Below are positions 42,745-50,630 of a stretch of 64,000 bases of DNA, in pieces. The notes under the pieces were generated by a model. It searched no databases, was not told the origin of the DNA, and saw only the letters and a program-made list of their open reading frames with translations. Source of the stretch: Verrucomicrobiaceae bacterium (lineage in GTDB: Bacteria > Verrucomicrobiota > Verrucomicrobiia > Verrucomicrobiales > Akkermansiaceae); NCBI GenBank assembly GCA_027486655.1, contig JAIXOR010000086.1:62001-126000 (forward strand), written 5' to 3'. The translations under genes were made by a program, and so were the position numbers. How positions within the stretch are numbered: position 1 is the first letter of the stretch; every line of letters begins with the position of its first letter.

Positions 42745-43271
42745 AGACCGGAGCCAAAACGACACGCGGCGGGTTCACTCTCATCGAACTCTCGATCGCC
42801 CTCATGCTCGGCATGATGACCGGAGCGATGGTTCTGGCTCTGTTCAACAACCAGATCGCCTTTCTCAAGATCTATCGCACCCAGAACTTCCTCACCGAGG
42901 AGGCTCCGGTGATCAACACCTACGTCAGCAAGCTGATCGGTGAGGCGGACCGCTTCCGGCTTCACAACACCATCCAGGACGCGCTTTCCGGTGCCAGGCC
43001 CCAGCTGGCTGCATCGCCCGTGCTGGTGATGAACTTCCGGCAGCCTGACGGCAGCATGCGTGCGGCCATCCTCTCGTTCGAGAACCGGGGTTCCGGGGCC
43101 CAGCTTTACTATTACATCGTTCCAACCAGCGGGGTCCTCGGTGCGCCGCAGTGGTCGATCAGCAACAAGCCTCAGAACGTCCAGTTCTTCGTCGAACAGG
43201 GCGTTCTCAGGATGAGGCTCACCGGTCCCGCCGGTGAGGAAATCACTTACTCCGGAACCATGCAGCTATGA
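42741..43271 (+). CDS. Prepilin-like protein E (GspJ/minor pilin type)
   Basis: 176 aa. A clear type III prepilin leader: MKTGAKTTRGG|FTLIELSIALM, with Gly before the cut, Phe at +1 and Glu at +5, then a hydrophobic helix. The rest is a typical mixed minor-pilin head. Its start overlaps the D stop (ATGA), and its stop overlaps the F start in the same way. It would be inserted in the inner membrane, cut and methylated by a prepilin peptidase, and assembled at the tip of a type IV filament or pseudopilus. Those enzymes are not encoded nearby. Confidence 0.8.
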   Translation: MKTGAKTTRGGFTLIELSIALMLGMMTGAMVLALFNNQIAFLKIYRTQNFLTEEAPVINTYVSKLIGEADRFRLHNTIQDALSGARPQLAASPVLVMNFRQPDGSMRAAILSFENRGSGAQLYYYIVPTSGVLGAPQWSISNKPQNVQFFVEQGVLRMRLTGPAGEEITYSGTMQL

Positions 43272-45427
43272 GAACCCGAACCCTTCCCAGAAGAAAGCGT
43301 GGCTTCGTGTCTTATGCGATGGTCCTCTCGACCGGACTCGTCCTGACGATGATGATGGTATATTCCTACCGGCGCTCGATGTCCGCCCACGAGGTGCAGG
43401 CCAAGGTCCAGTTGAGAACCGACTACGCCGAGAAGGAGGATGCCGTGCTGCGATCCATCGTTGCGATCGCCCCGAACCGGGCGATGCGTGCCATGCAGAA
43501 CAATTCCAATGCCAGCACCACCAACTCCAACCCGCTGCGCTGGCAGAACATCTTTGGCGAGGCGGTGGACCTTGCCAACGCCCGGACATCGATTGCAGCC
43601 AACGTCCGAAGTTCACTTGGCATCACGAACCTCCGCAGTGGCAACTCTGGAGATTCGGCTCTGGCCGATCCATCGAGGATTTTCAGGGCCTTGAACAACG
43701 AAACAGGATTTGTTTCCGCAGGCATCAACCGGAGTCTCGGAACCGGATTTCCGCCGGCTCTGAATACATCGACTGCCAACACGATCTCGCGAGATCCGGT
43801 GTTTCCCATCATTTCTTCGGACAAGCTTTACGGAACCCTTGCGCAAGGGGCGGTGGGCCTTCCAACGAGCACTTACCCGCGCTTCAACCTGCTCACTTAT
43901 CCGCGGATCAATTTCGGTTACGTCCGCCCGGGCGATCCCTTCGTGGCCAAGCGCAACTGGTGGGCTTTCAGCATGAACATGGCGGGGCATGACGCCACCA
44001 CGACGAAAGTGGCAGCTCCTTCCCGTGACTTTGTTTTCTCCATCTACGAGATTCCCTCCCAGCTTCCGATCTCCGCATCCGCCTTCATGGCTTTGGGCCG
44101 GTATTCCACGGGGGAGGCCTGGCAGAATGTGAACATCGACGGTGGAATCTTCGCGGGCAGGGCGAACGTGGACGAGTTCGCCAATCTCCCGAATCTTGCA
44201 AGCCGCCGCGGGATGACCATTCCTTCGACCTCCACAGTGGGTGGGGAAAGCTTTGCCAACAGTCCGTTCTCTCCCGGAGTCCGTGAATCGTATCAACTGA
44301 CGAAAGGTGAGTTCTTCCCGGTCTCCCTTGCATCGGAGAGCGGTCGCGTCGCCTTCATTCCGATCAATAGGGGTGCCGATTTCTTCGATCGCTTCGCCCA
44401 TGGCACGGAAAGCAATGTGCTTTCTCCAACGACATGGAACAACTATTCGGTTGGTGCGCTCCAGTGCACAATGCGCCTGGATGTAACGGCGGTGACGAGT
44501 TCCACAAACCGAACACCCACGGTTCTGCGATTCAGCTACATGGGTAGAAACAACACCGGCAGACAGACATATCTTGAGCCGCTCGTAACAGGCATCAATT
44601 CAGCACTCCCGCCCGGTTATGTTAAGGTATGCGATGAGAACCAGTCCTACAACTTTGGAACAAGCGTGGTTGATGTGGCGTATGGCATCAACGGAAGGTT
44701 CTTTTTCCAGACGGATGTCACCGGCAACGTCACCTTCAACAACACCCGTTTCGGGGATCCGAATGTAGGGATATTCAAGGCTGGCTACTTCAGGCCGAGT
44801 GCTCCCTACAAGGTGAGGTCGCTGCCGTCCGGGAAAATCTGCCTCGCAATCTACCCCCAGCGATTCGCGGCATTCCTCAACCTCCTCAACGGTGAAACCA
44901 CAGCGGTGAACAACTCAATTGCAGTCAACGTGGATTACACCACGACCGGGCTCAATAATCCCAGCTTCAAGCCGACCATTCCGTGCACGGAGATCGATTA
45001 CGGTCTCATCATTCAGGAATGTGCCGATCTGACTTCGTTTACATCCGGATTTTCGCTGGTGACCAATCTCAGAACCTTCATTGGTGATGACTTCAATGTG
45101 GTGGCGACCACGCCGCCCACGGGCTTCACGCCTGCCGGAAGCTACTTCCCTCCGGTTTCCCTGTTCGCTCCGGAGAAGCGCTATGGGGTGGATGTGGATC
45201 CTTACGCAGTCACCTTCGGCGGGCAGATCGGTTCGCTGGCCAGTGACACGGATGCCAACCCGGTGAGGCCATTGGATTCGAAAAACCTGAGCGGCCAAAC
45301 AATGGCTGCCGAGCGCATCCGCGTGAACCTGAGGCCGATCCGTCATCCGGCGGAGCTTCCGCCGATCACGATGATGAACTGGCTCGTCGTCCTGGAAGAG
45401 CGGCGCAAGGAGTATGTGGGCTTCTGA
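43268..45427 (+). CDS. Large prepilin-like protein F lacking Glu5 (GspK/PilX-like tip)
   Basis: 719 aa. It begins MRTRTLPRRKRG|FVSYAMVLSTG and a hydrophobic helix. At position +5 it has Ala, not Glu, as in GspK and PilX, the large tip-capping pseudopilins. After the helix come ~65 helical residues, then about 600 residues of beta-rich sequence with many Asn, Thr and aromatic residues, like an adhesin or tip domain. The order D-E-F with coupled starts resembles gspI-J-K. It may correspond to the large protein of the 'Verru_Chthon cassette' families. A role in surface binding or substrate capture is inferred. Confidence 0.72.
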   Translation: MRTRTLPRRKRGFVSYAMVLSTGLVLTMMMVYSYRRSMSAHEVQAKVQLRTDYAEKEDAVLRSIVAIAPNRAMRAMQNNSNASTTNSNPLRWQNIFGEAVDLANARTSIAANVRSSLGITNLRSGNSGDSALADPSRIFRALNNETGFVSAGINRSLGTGFPPALNTSTANTISRDPVFPIISSDKLYGTLAQGAVGLPTSTYPRFNLLTYPRINFGYVRPGDPFVAKRNWWAFSMNMAGHDATTTKVAAPSRDFVFSIYEIPSQLPISASAFMALGRYSTGEAWQNVNIDGGIFAGRANVDEFANLPNLASRRGMTIPSTSTVGGESFANSPFSPGVRESYQLTKGEFFPVSLASESGRVAFIPINRGADFFDRFAHGTESNVLSPTTWNNYSVGALQCTMRLDVTAVTSSTNRTPTVLRFSYMGRNNTGRQTYLEPLVTGINSALPPGYVKVCDENQSYNFGTSVVDVAYGINGRFFFQTDVTGNVTFNNTRFGDPNVGIFKAGYFRPSAPYKVRSLPSGKICLAIYPQRFAAFLNLLNGETTAVNNSIAVNVDYTTTGLNNPSFKPTIPCTEIDYGLIIQECADLTSFTSGFSLVTNLRTFIGDDFNVVATTPPTGFTPAGSYFPPVSLFAPEKRYGVDVDPYAVTFGGQIGSLASDTDANPVRPLDSKNLSGQTMAAERIRVNLRPIRHPAELPPITMMNWLVVLEERRKEYVGF

Positions 45428-45430
45428 AAA

Positions 45431-46135
45431 TCAGTCCTCCTGATAGAGGATGCGTCCGCAGTCTTCACAGCGGGCGATTTCCCGGGCGCTCTGGACGGCC
45501 ACGACGGTGGAGGCGATGAGTTTCATGTGGCAGCCGCCGCATTTGGCATCGTGCATCGGAGCCACGGCGAGGCCCGCCTTGGTTTTCATGAGTCGCTGAT
45601 AGAGCGGGATGAGGTCCTGCGGAACGGCGCTTGAGAGCTTGTCGCGGTCGGCCTCGACTTCGCGGACTTCGGCGAGCATGCGTTCTTTTCTTTCGGCGAT
45701 GGAGGCGAGGTCCTCGTCGACAAGGAGGCGGGTTTTGGTGCGTGCGTCCTCGGCGGATTTGAGGGTGGCGCGAAGGACGTCCATTTCCTCCATGAGTTCC
45801 AGTTCGCGGGTTTCCAGGTTGTCGAGTTCCTTCTCGTAGCGGGTGATCTCGTGGCCGAGGGCCTGGAACTCCTCGTTCTTGCGGGTTTCAAACTGCTGGG
45901 TCTTGAGTCGCTGGATGGTGGTCTTGCGGGTGCCGGCGTCCAGTTCGAGGCGCTTGAGCCGCAGTTCACAGTCCATGACCGCGTCGTGGGCTGTCTTGAC
46001 GGCGGCTTCGTCACCGGCGAGCTTGGTCTTTGCCCGTGCTTCGTCCTGGGGCAGTTTTTCGAGATCTTTGGCGAGCGCCAGCAGGCGGCGGTCACGATCC
46101 TGGAGGATCAACAGGGCGCGGACTTCATCGAGCAT
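45431..46135 (-). CDS. COG1579 coiled-coil zinc-ribbon protein
   Basis: About 234 aa. Residues ~1-175 are a long antiparallel coiled coil with strong heptads; the end carries CGGCHMKL then CEDCGRILY, a four-Cys zinc ribbon. This is the COG1579 family, widespread and possibly nucleic-acid-binding; a related chlamydial protein (CdsZ) supports type III secretion. Starting at the ATG at 46135 avoids a Pro/Cys-rich stretch; the longer frame to 46240 overlaps rarD. It converges with the prepilin operon. Confidence 0.85.
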   Translation of the reverse strand: MLDEVRALLILQDRDRRLLALAKDLEKLPQDEARAKTKLAGDEAAVKTAHDAVMDCELRLKRLELDAGTRKTTIQRLKTQQFETRKNEEFQALGHEITRYEKELDNLETRELELMEEMDVLRATLKSAEDARTKTRLLVDEDLASIAERKERMLAEVREVEADRDKLSSAVPQDLIPLYQRLMKTKAGLAVAPMHDAKCGGCHMKLIASTVVAVQSAREIARCEDCGRILYQED

Positions 46136-46196
46136 GCCTTTGGGTAACCGCCAGCCATTCCGGCCGCAAGCCCTTTGCAGCATCCTTGGCAGGTCG

Positions 46197-47078
46197 TCAA
46201 TCCGCCCTTGACCGTGCGCGCAGGACCGAATCGGCGGCATAGATGCCGATGGCCAGCCAGATCAGCGCGAAGGACGAGAGCCTCGCCGCTGTCATGGGCT
46301 CGCCGTAGAACCGCCAGCCGATGAAAAACTGGATGGAGGGACCGATGAACTGAAGGATGCCGAGTGTGGTCAGTGGAATGCTGCGGGCGGCGTGGCCGAA
46401 GCAAACCAGCGGCAGGGTGGTCGCAAGTCCGGTGGCGATGACGAGCCATCCGTGAGGCCACGATCCGCCGAAGGCTTCCGATGGACCTTGCGAAGCGGTC
46501 ATCAACCAAAGCAGCGCGATCGGCGAAAGAAGCAGGGTTTCCACGGTGAGCCCATGACGCGACTCCAGCGGTGCCCGTTTCTTGACGACCGCATAGAGCG
46601 AGAAGGTCAGTGCGAGCGTGAGGGCGACCCAGGGAAGGCCGCCTGCGGCGGGAATCTGGATGGCCACCCCGGCAAGGGCCAGGCCGATGGCGCAAAGCTG
46701 GAGTGGATTGTGACGTTCTCCGAACCAGAGCACACCGAAAAGCATGTTGAAGAACGGGTTGAGGTAGTAACCGAGCGCCCCTTCGAGAATGCGGCCGTTG
46801 AGGGTGGCCCACACGTAGAGGAGCCAGTTGGAGGCCAGCAGTGTGCCCGAGAGCAGATGCCAGACGGCGGATTTCCACGATTCGAATCCCCGCCGGATCG
46901 CGGAAAACTCACGCCGGCAGACTGCGATCGCGAGAAGGAAAACGAGTGACCAGAGGGTCCTTTGGGCGACGATGGAACCGGGGCTCAGAAACGAGAGCTG
47001 CTTCCAGAACAAGGGCAGCACGCCCCAGAGAAAAAAGGCCGCAATCGCAGCGGAGATTCCGGATCGATGGCTTCCCAC
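46197..47078 (-). CDS. rarD: RarD-type EamA/DMT transporter
   Basis: About 293 aa with ten hydrophobic segments, built as two EamA halves. The N-terminus GISAAIAAFFLWGVLPLFWK and the downstream RTLWSLVFLL, and GALGYYLNPFFNMLFGVLWFGE near residue 92, match RarD family permeases. Substrate unknown in general; RarD is associated with chloramphenicol sensitivity in E. coli-type hosts. No ATG is available at the family start; the GTG at 47078 was chosen because it lies just before GSHRSGIS. Confidence 0.85.
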   Translation of the reverse strand: MGSHRSGISAAIAAFFLWGVLPLFWKQLSFLSPGSIVAQRTLWSLVFLLAIAVCRREFSAIRRGFESWKSAVWHLLSGTLLASNWLLYVWATLNGRILEGALGYYLNPFFNMLFGVLWFGERHNPLQLCAIGLALAGVAIQIPAAGGLPWVALTLALTFSLYAVVKKRAPLESRHGLTVETLLLSPIALLWLMTASQGPSEAFGGSWPHGWLVIATGLATTLPLVCFGHAARSIPLTTLGILQFIGPSIQFFIGWRFYGEPMTAARLSSFALIWLAIGIYAADSVLRARSRAD

Positions 47079-47161
47079 ACCCGGAGGCTGTCCGGAACGG
47101 GGTGGGGGAGAAAGCGCAAAAATCCGGGTCAGGTTTTCGGTTGTGAAATCCGAGGTTGGAC

Positions 47162-47617
47162 ATGCATGCTCCGGCCATGGCATCGGATCGTCTTTCCATC
47201 CCGCGGTATGCGATGGCGCTTGCCCATGTGGCCAGCCTGCGCTCGGAGGATCCCTATCGGAAGGTGGGGGCCGCCGCCCTCGATCATGACAACCGGGTGA
47301 TCGGCACCGCTTACAACGGTCTGGCACCCGGCTTCGATCCTCCTCCCGGGTTCTGGAATGACCGTGAGGCCCGCCAGAAGTTCATGCTCCATGCGGAGGT
47401 CAACCTGTGCAGCCTGTTCCGGCGTGGCGAGGCGAAGATCGTCGCCACCACCACGATGCCCTGCACGGCATGCATGCAGACGCTCTGCGCCTACGGCATC
47501 AAGGAGATCTACTATCGCGAGGTCTATCAGGCCTCGGACGCGCCGGAGATCGCAGCCCTTTACGGGGTGAGGCTGGAACGGGTCGAGGACGATCCGGTTT
47601 TCCCGAAGTTCTGCTAG
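47162..47617 (+). CDS. dCMP/cytidine-deaminase-family zinc enzyme
   Basis: 151 aa. The zinc site is present: HAEVNL near residue 76 (His ligand and catalytic Glu) and MPCTACMQTLC near 99 (two Cys ligands). The N-terminus with LRSEDPYRKVGAAALD and a NGLAPGFD segment fits dCMP-deaminase-like proteins rather than cytidine deaminases. It would turn dCMP into dUMP or act on a related base. GAGG 6 bases before the ATG at 47162 supports that start; ATGs at 47177 and a TTG at 47156 are alternatives. Confidence 0.82.
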   Translation: MHAPAMASDRLSIPRYAMALAHVASLRSEDPYRKVGAAALDHDNRVIGTAYNGLAPGFDPPPGFWNDREARQKFMLHAEVNLCSLFRRGEAKIVATTTMPCTACMQTLCAYGIKEIYYREVYQASDAPEIAALYGVRLERVEDDPVFPKFC

Positions 47618-47626
47618 AACGTCTGC

Positions 47627-48649
47627 TCAGGAAACCGTCCACGTCGAGCTGCCGTGGAGCAGTTCGCGGAGGGTGCCATTTCCGCGTTTTGCACGCACTT
47701 CGTCCATCTGCTGCTGGATCTGGGCCTCGTAAGTGGGGCGCTGGATGCGACGGATCACTCCGATGGGGGTGGGGAAATCCGGCAGGCCGAGCGTTGCAAT
47801 CATCTGCGCATACAAGGGGCTCGTGTGATCAGGTTGGTGGATGAGCACATCCGGCGATGATGCCTCGCAGATTTCCGGGGTAAGCCCGTTCAGGCGGATG
47901 CCCTTCTCCTTGTTCTTTCCGAAGAGCAGGGGCTTGCCCGGTTCGAGTGTGAGCATCTGCTGATCCCGGTTTTCCTTGGCGTAAACCGGATCCCAGGCGG
48001 AATCGTTGAAGATCACGCAGTTCTGGAAGATCTCGACGAAAGACACGCCCTGGTGTTCGTGGGCGGCCTTGAAGGTCTCCACCATGTGCTTCGGGTTGTT
48101 GTCCACGGTCCTTGCGATGAACGTGGCTTCCGCACCGAGTGCGAAGAGGAGCGGATTGAGCGGGTGGTCGACCGAACCGGTGGGGGTGGTCTTGGTGCGC
48201 GTGCCTTCCGGCGATGTCGGGCTGTATTGTCCCTTCGTCAGGCCGTAGATCCGGTTGTTGAAAAGAAGGACGGTGACGTTGAGGTTTCTGCGCAGCAGGT
48301 GCATGAGGTGGTTGCCCCCGATGCTCAAGCCGTCACCATCTCCGGTGACGATCCATACGGAGAGGTCGGGGTTGGCGACCTTCACGCCGGTGGCCACGGT
48401 GGGTGCGCGCCCGTGGATGGTGTGGAAACCGTAGGTTTGCATGTAATAGGGGAAGCGGCTTGAGCAACCGATGCCCGAGATGATGACGAAGTTCTCACAC
48501 GGCACTCCGAGTTCCGGCAAGGTGCGTTGGAGCGAGTTGAGAATGGCGTAATCGCCGCAGCCCGGGCACCAGCGGACGTCGTTGGGGGTGACGAAGTCCT
48601 TGCGGGTAAGCTGCGGGACGGGCGGGATGTTCTGGATGTCGGTGGCCAT
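47627..48649 (-). CDS. korB: 2-oxoacid:ferredoxin oxidoreductase, beta subunit
   Basis: About 340 aa. The thiamine diphosphate site is clear: WCPGCGDYAIL near residue 27, IVTGDGDGLSIGG near 92, and NNRIYGLTKGQ near 123. Cysteines around the first motif and C-terminal ones would hold an Fe-S cluster. With KorA it decarboxylates 2-oxoglutarate (or pyruvate) and reduces ferredoxin. ATG at 48649 follows korA by 5 bases; start frame MATDIQNIPPV. Substrate choice cannot be settled from the sequence. Confidence 0.93.
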   Translation of the reverse strand: MATDIQNIPPVPQLTRKDFVTPNDVRWCPGCGDYAILNSLQRTLPELGVPCENFVIISGIGCSSRFPYYMQTYGFHTIHGRAPTVATGVKVANPDLSVWIVTGDGDGLSIGGNHLMHLLRRNLNVTVLLFNNRIYGLTKGQYSPTSPEGTRTKTTPTGSVDHPLNPLLFALGAEATFIARTVDNNPKHMVETFKAAHEHQGVSFVEIFQNCVIFNDSAWDPVYAKENRDQQMLTLEPGKPLLFGKNKEKGIRLNGLTPEICEASSPDVLIHQPDHTSPLYAQMIATLGLPDFPTPIGVIRRIQRPTYEAQIQQQMDEVRAKRGNGTLRELLHGSSTWTVS

Positions 48650-48654
48650 GGGTT

Positions 48655-50499
48655 TCAGGCGTTGAGGAGTTCGAGGATGCGTTCGCGGATTTCGCTGACC
48701 TTGAAGGGGCGGCCCTTGATCTTGTTCATCGGCACCGCGTCCACGAGAAAGCGGGAGCGCAGGATCATGCAGAGTTGCCCGGAGTTGAGTTCGGGAACGA
48801 GGACCTTGTCGAAGCCCTTGATGAGATCCCCGAGGTCCGGTGGGAGCGGATTGAGATGGCGGATGTTGGTGCTGCCCACCTCGAAGCCTTCGGCGGCGAG
48901 GGAATCCACGGCGGAGGTAATCGCTCCGTGGGTGCCGCCCCATCCGATGACGAGGAGTTTTCCTTTTCCGGCACCGGTCACACGGAGTGGGGGAATGTGC
49001 TTCGCAACGGCATCCACCTTGGCGGCGCGGAGGCGGGTCATTTCACCGTGATTCTCCGGGTCATAGCTGATGGTTCCCTTGCCGTCCTTTTCGAGTCCAC
49101 CGATGCGATGCTCGAGACCTACCTGACCGGGAATGGCCTGGGTGCGTGCCAGCGTTTCCGGATCGCGGGCAAAGGTGACATAGGGCTGGCCTGGTTCGGC
49201 GAAAGGCTTGCGGATCTCCGGAAGACTGTCCTCGTCAGGGATCTTCCATGGCTCGGAGCCATTCGCGAGGTAGCCATCGGAGAGCAGGATCACCGGTGTG
49301 GAGTATTCGAGCGCGATGCGGACCGCTTCGAAGGCGGCGCTGAAGCAATCGGAGGGTGAGTTCGCGGCGACAACCGGAAGCGGGCTCTCACCATGGCGGC
49401 CGTAAAGGGCTTGCAGCAGATCCGACTGCTCGGTCTTGGTGGGCAGTCCGGTGCTCGGGCCGCCGCGCTGCACATTGACAATCACCAACGGCAGTTCGGT
49501 GGATGTGGCGAGGCCGATGAACTCGCTTTTGAGGCACATGCCCGGACCGCTGGTGCCCGTCACGCCGATTTGTCCGGCGAAGCTTGCTCCGAGGGCCACG
49601 CCGATGGCGGCGATCTCGTCTTCAGCCTGCACGGTCTTCACGCCGAAGTGTTTGAACGAAGCCAAGGCTTCGAGAATGGAAGATGCCGGAGTGATGGGAT
49701 AGCCCGAGAACAGCATCTCCCGCCCGGCCTTGCGGGCACCGGCGATGAGGCCCAGTGCGATCGCTTCATTGCCAGAGATTTTCCGATAGGTTCCCGGTTC
49801 AACCTCCGCCCGCGAGACCATGTAGCGGTTGCGTGTGGTTTCCATGGTTTCGCCGAGGAAATAGCCCGCCTTGAGGACGCGGATGTTGGCGTCCGCCACG
49901 TCCGGGGCCTTCTTCGCCCACTTGCCGTTGATGTAATCCATGGTGGGCTCGATGGGCCGACCATAGACCCAGTAACTGAATCCAAGCGCGAAGAAGTTCT
50001 TGGTTCTGAGCTTGTCGCGGTGACTGAGCGGGCTCTCCTTGAGGGCCTCGACAGCCAGTCCGGTGATGTCGATGGAAATGAGGTCGTATTTCTTCCGCAG
50101 TTCCGGATCTTCGAGCGGGTTGCTCTTGAAGCCGGCCATCGCGAGGTTCTCCTCATTGAAGGATGCCGAATTGACGATCAGCAGCCCACCAGGCGCGAGA
50201 TCAACCATGTGCACGGCCAGGGCGGCGGGGTTCATGGCCACCAGCGCATCCGGTTCGTCGCCGGGGGTGAGGACCGTCTGGCTGCCGAAGTGCACCTGAA
50301 AAGCGGACACGCCCGCAATCGTGCCGATCGGGGCACGGATCTCGGCCGGGTAATCCGGGAAGGTGGCGATCGCATTGGGAACCGTCACGCTCGTGTCGGT
50401 GAATCGCTCGCCAACGATCTGCATGCCGTCTCCGGAGTCTCCGGCAAAACGCACGACCACTGCTTTCATCTCGCGGAATCCGCGTGGGGATGGGTTCAT
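48655..50499 (-). CDS. korA: 2-oxoacid:ferredoxin oxidoreductase, fused gamma-alpha subunit
   Basis: 614 aa. The N-terminal ~180 residues are the gamma domain (VVRFAGDSGDGMQIVGERF near residue 15); the alpha part follows from about residue 210 (GNEAIALGLIAGARKAG, GYPITPASSI, EDEIAAIGVALGASFAG, GTSGPGMCLKSE), and a C-terminal domain II ends the protein. Such gamma-alpha fusion is common in 2-oxoglutarate:ferredoxin oxidoreductases. Together with korB it forms a two-gene operon and may replace or supplement 2-oxoglutarate dehydrogenase in the TCA cycle. Start ATG at 50499; a second at 50469 is possible. Confidence 0.93.
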   Translation of the reverse strand: MNPSPRGFREMKAVVVRFAGDSGDGMQIVGERFTDTSVTVPNAIATFPDYPAEIRAPIGTIAGVSAFQVHFGSQTVLTPGDEPDALVAMNPAALAVHMVDLAPGGLLIVNSASFNEENLAMAGFKSNPLEDPELRKKYDLISIDITGLAVEALKESPLSHRDKLRTKNFFALGFSYWVYGRPIEPTMDYINGKWAKKAPDVADANIRVLKAGYFLGETMETTRNRYMVSRAEVEPGTYRKISGNEAIALGLIAGARKAGREMLFSGYPITPASSILEALASFKHFGVKTVQAEDEIAAIGVALGASFAGQIGVTGTSGPGMCLKSEFIGLATSTELPLVIVNVQRGGPSTGLPTKTEQSDLLQALYGRHGESPLPVVAANSPSDCFSAAFEAVRIALEYSTPVILLSDGYLANGSEPWKIPDEDSLPEIRKPFAEPGQPYVTFARDPETLARTQAIPGQVGLEHRIGGLEKDGKGTISYDPENHGEMTRLRAAKVDAVAKHIPPLRVTGAGKGKLLVIGWGGTHGAITSAVDSLAAEGFEVGSTNIRHLNPLPPDLGDLIKGFDKVLVPELNSGQLCMILRSRFLVDAVPMNKIKGRPFKVSEIRERILELLNA

Positions 50500-50630
50500 G
50501 GGTTGAAAAAATCTGGAATTGCGGAACCCTAGCCTCTGCGGGTCCCCGGCGTCAATGGCCGAGGCGGGTAAGGCTCTCCAAGGCGGATCCGGATCCCGCC
50601 ATCTGTCAGATGCTCGGATTTTCGGAGCAT

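Noticed and set aside
46875-46895. TTCGAATCCCC, like a tRNA T-arm
   Set aside because: It lies inside rarD and no acceptor or anticodon stems can be folded around it.
49393-50532. 379-aa plus-strand frame over korA
   Set aside because: It is the antisense of a well-supported korA gene and shows no domain or start signals.
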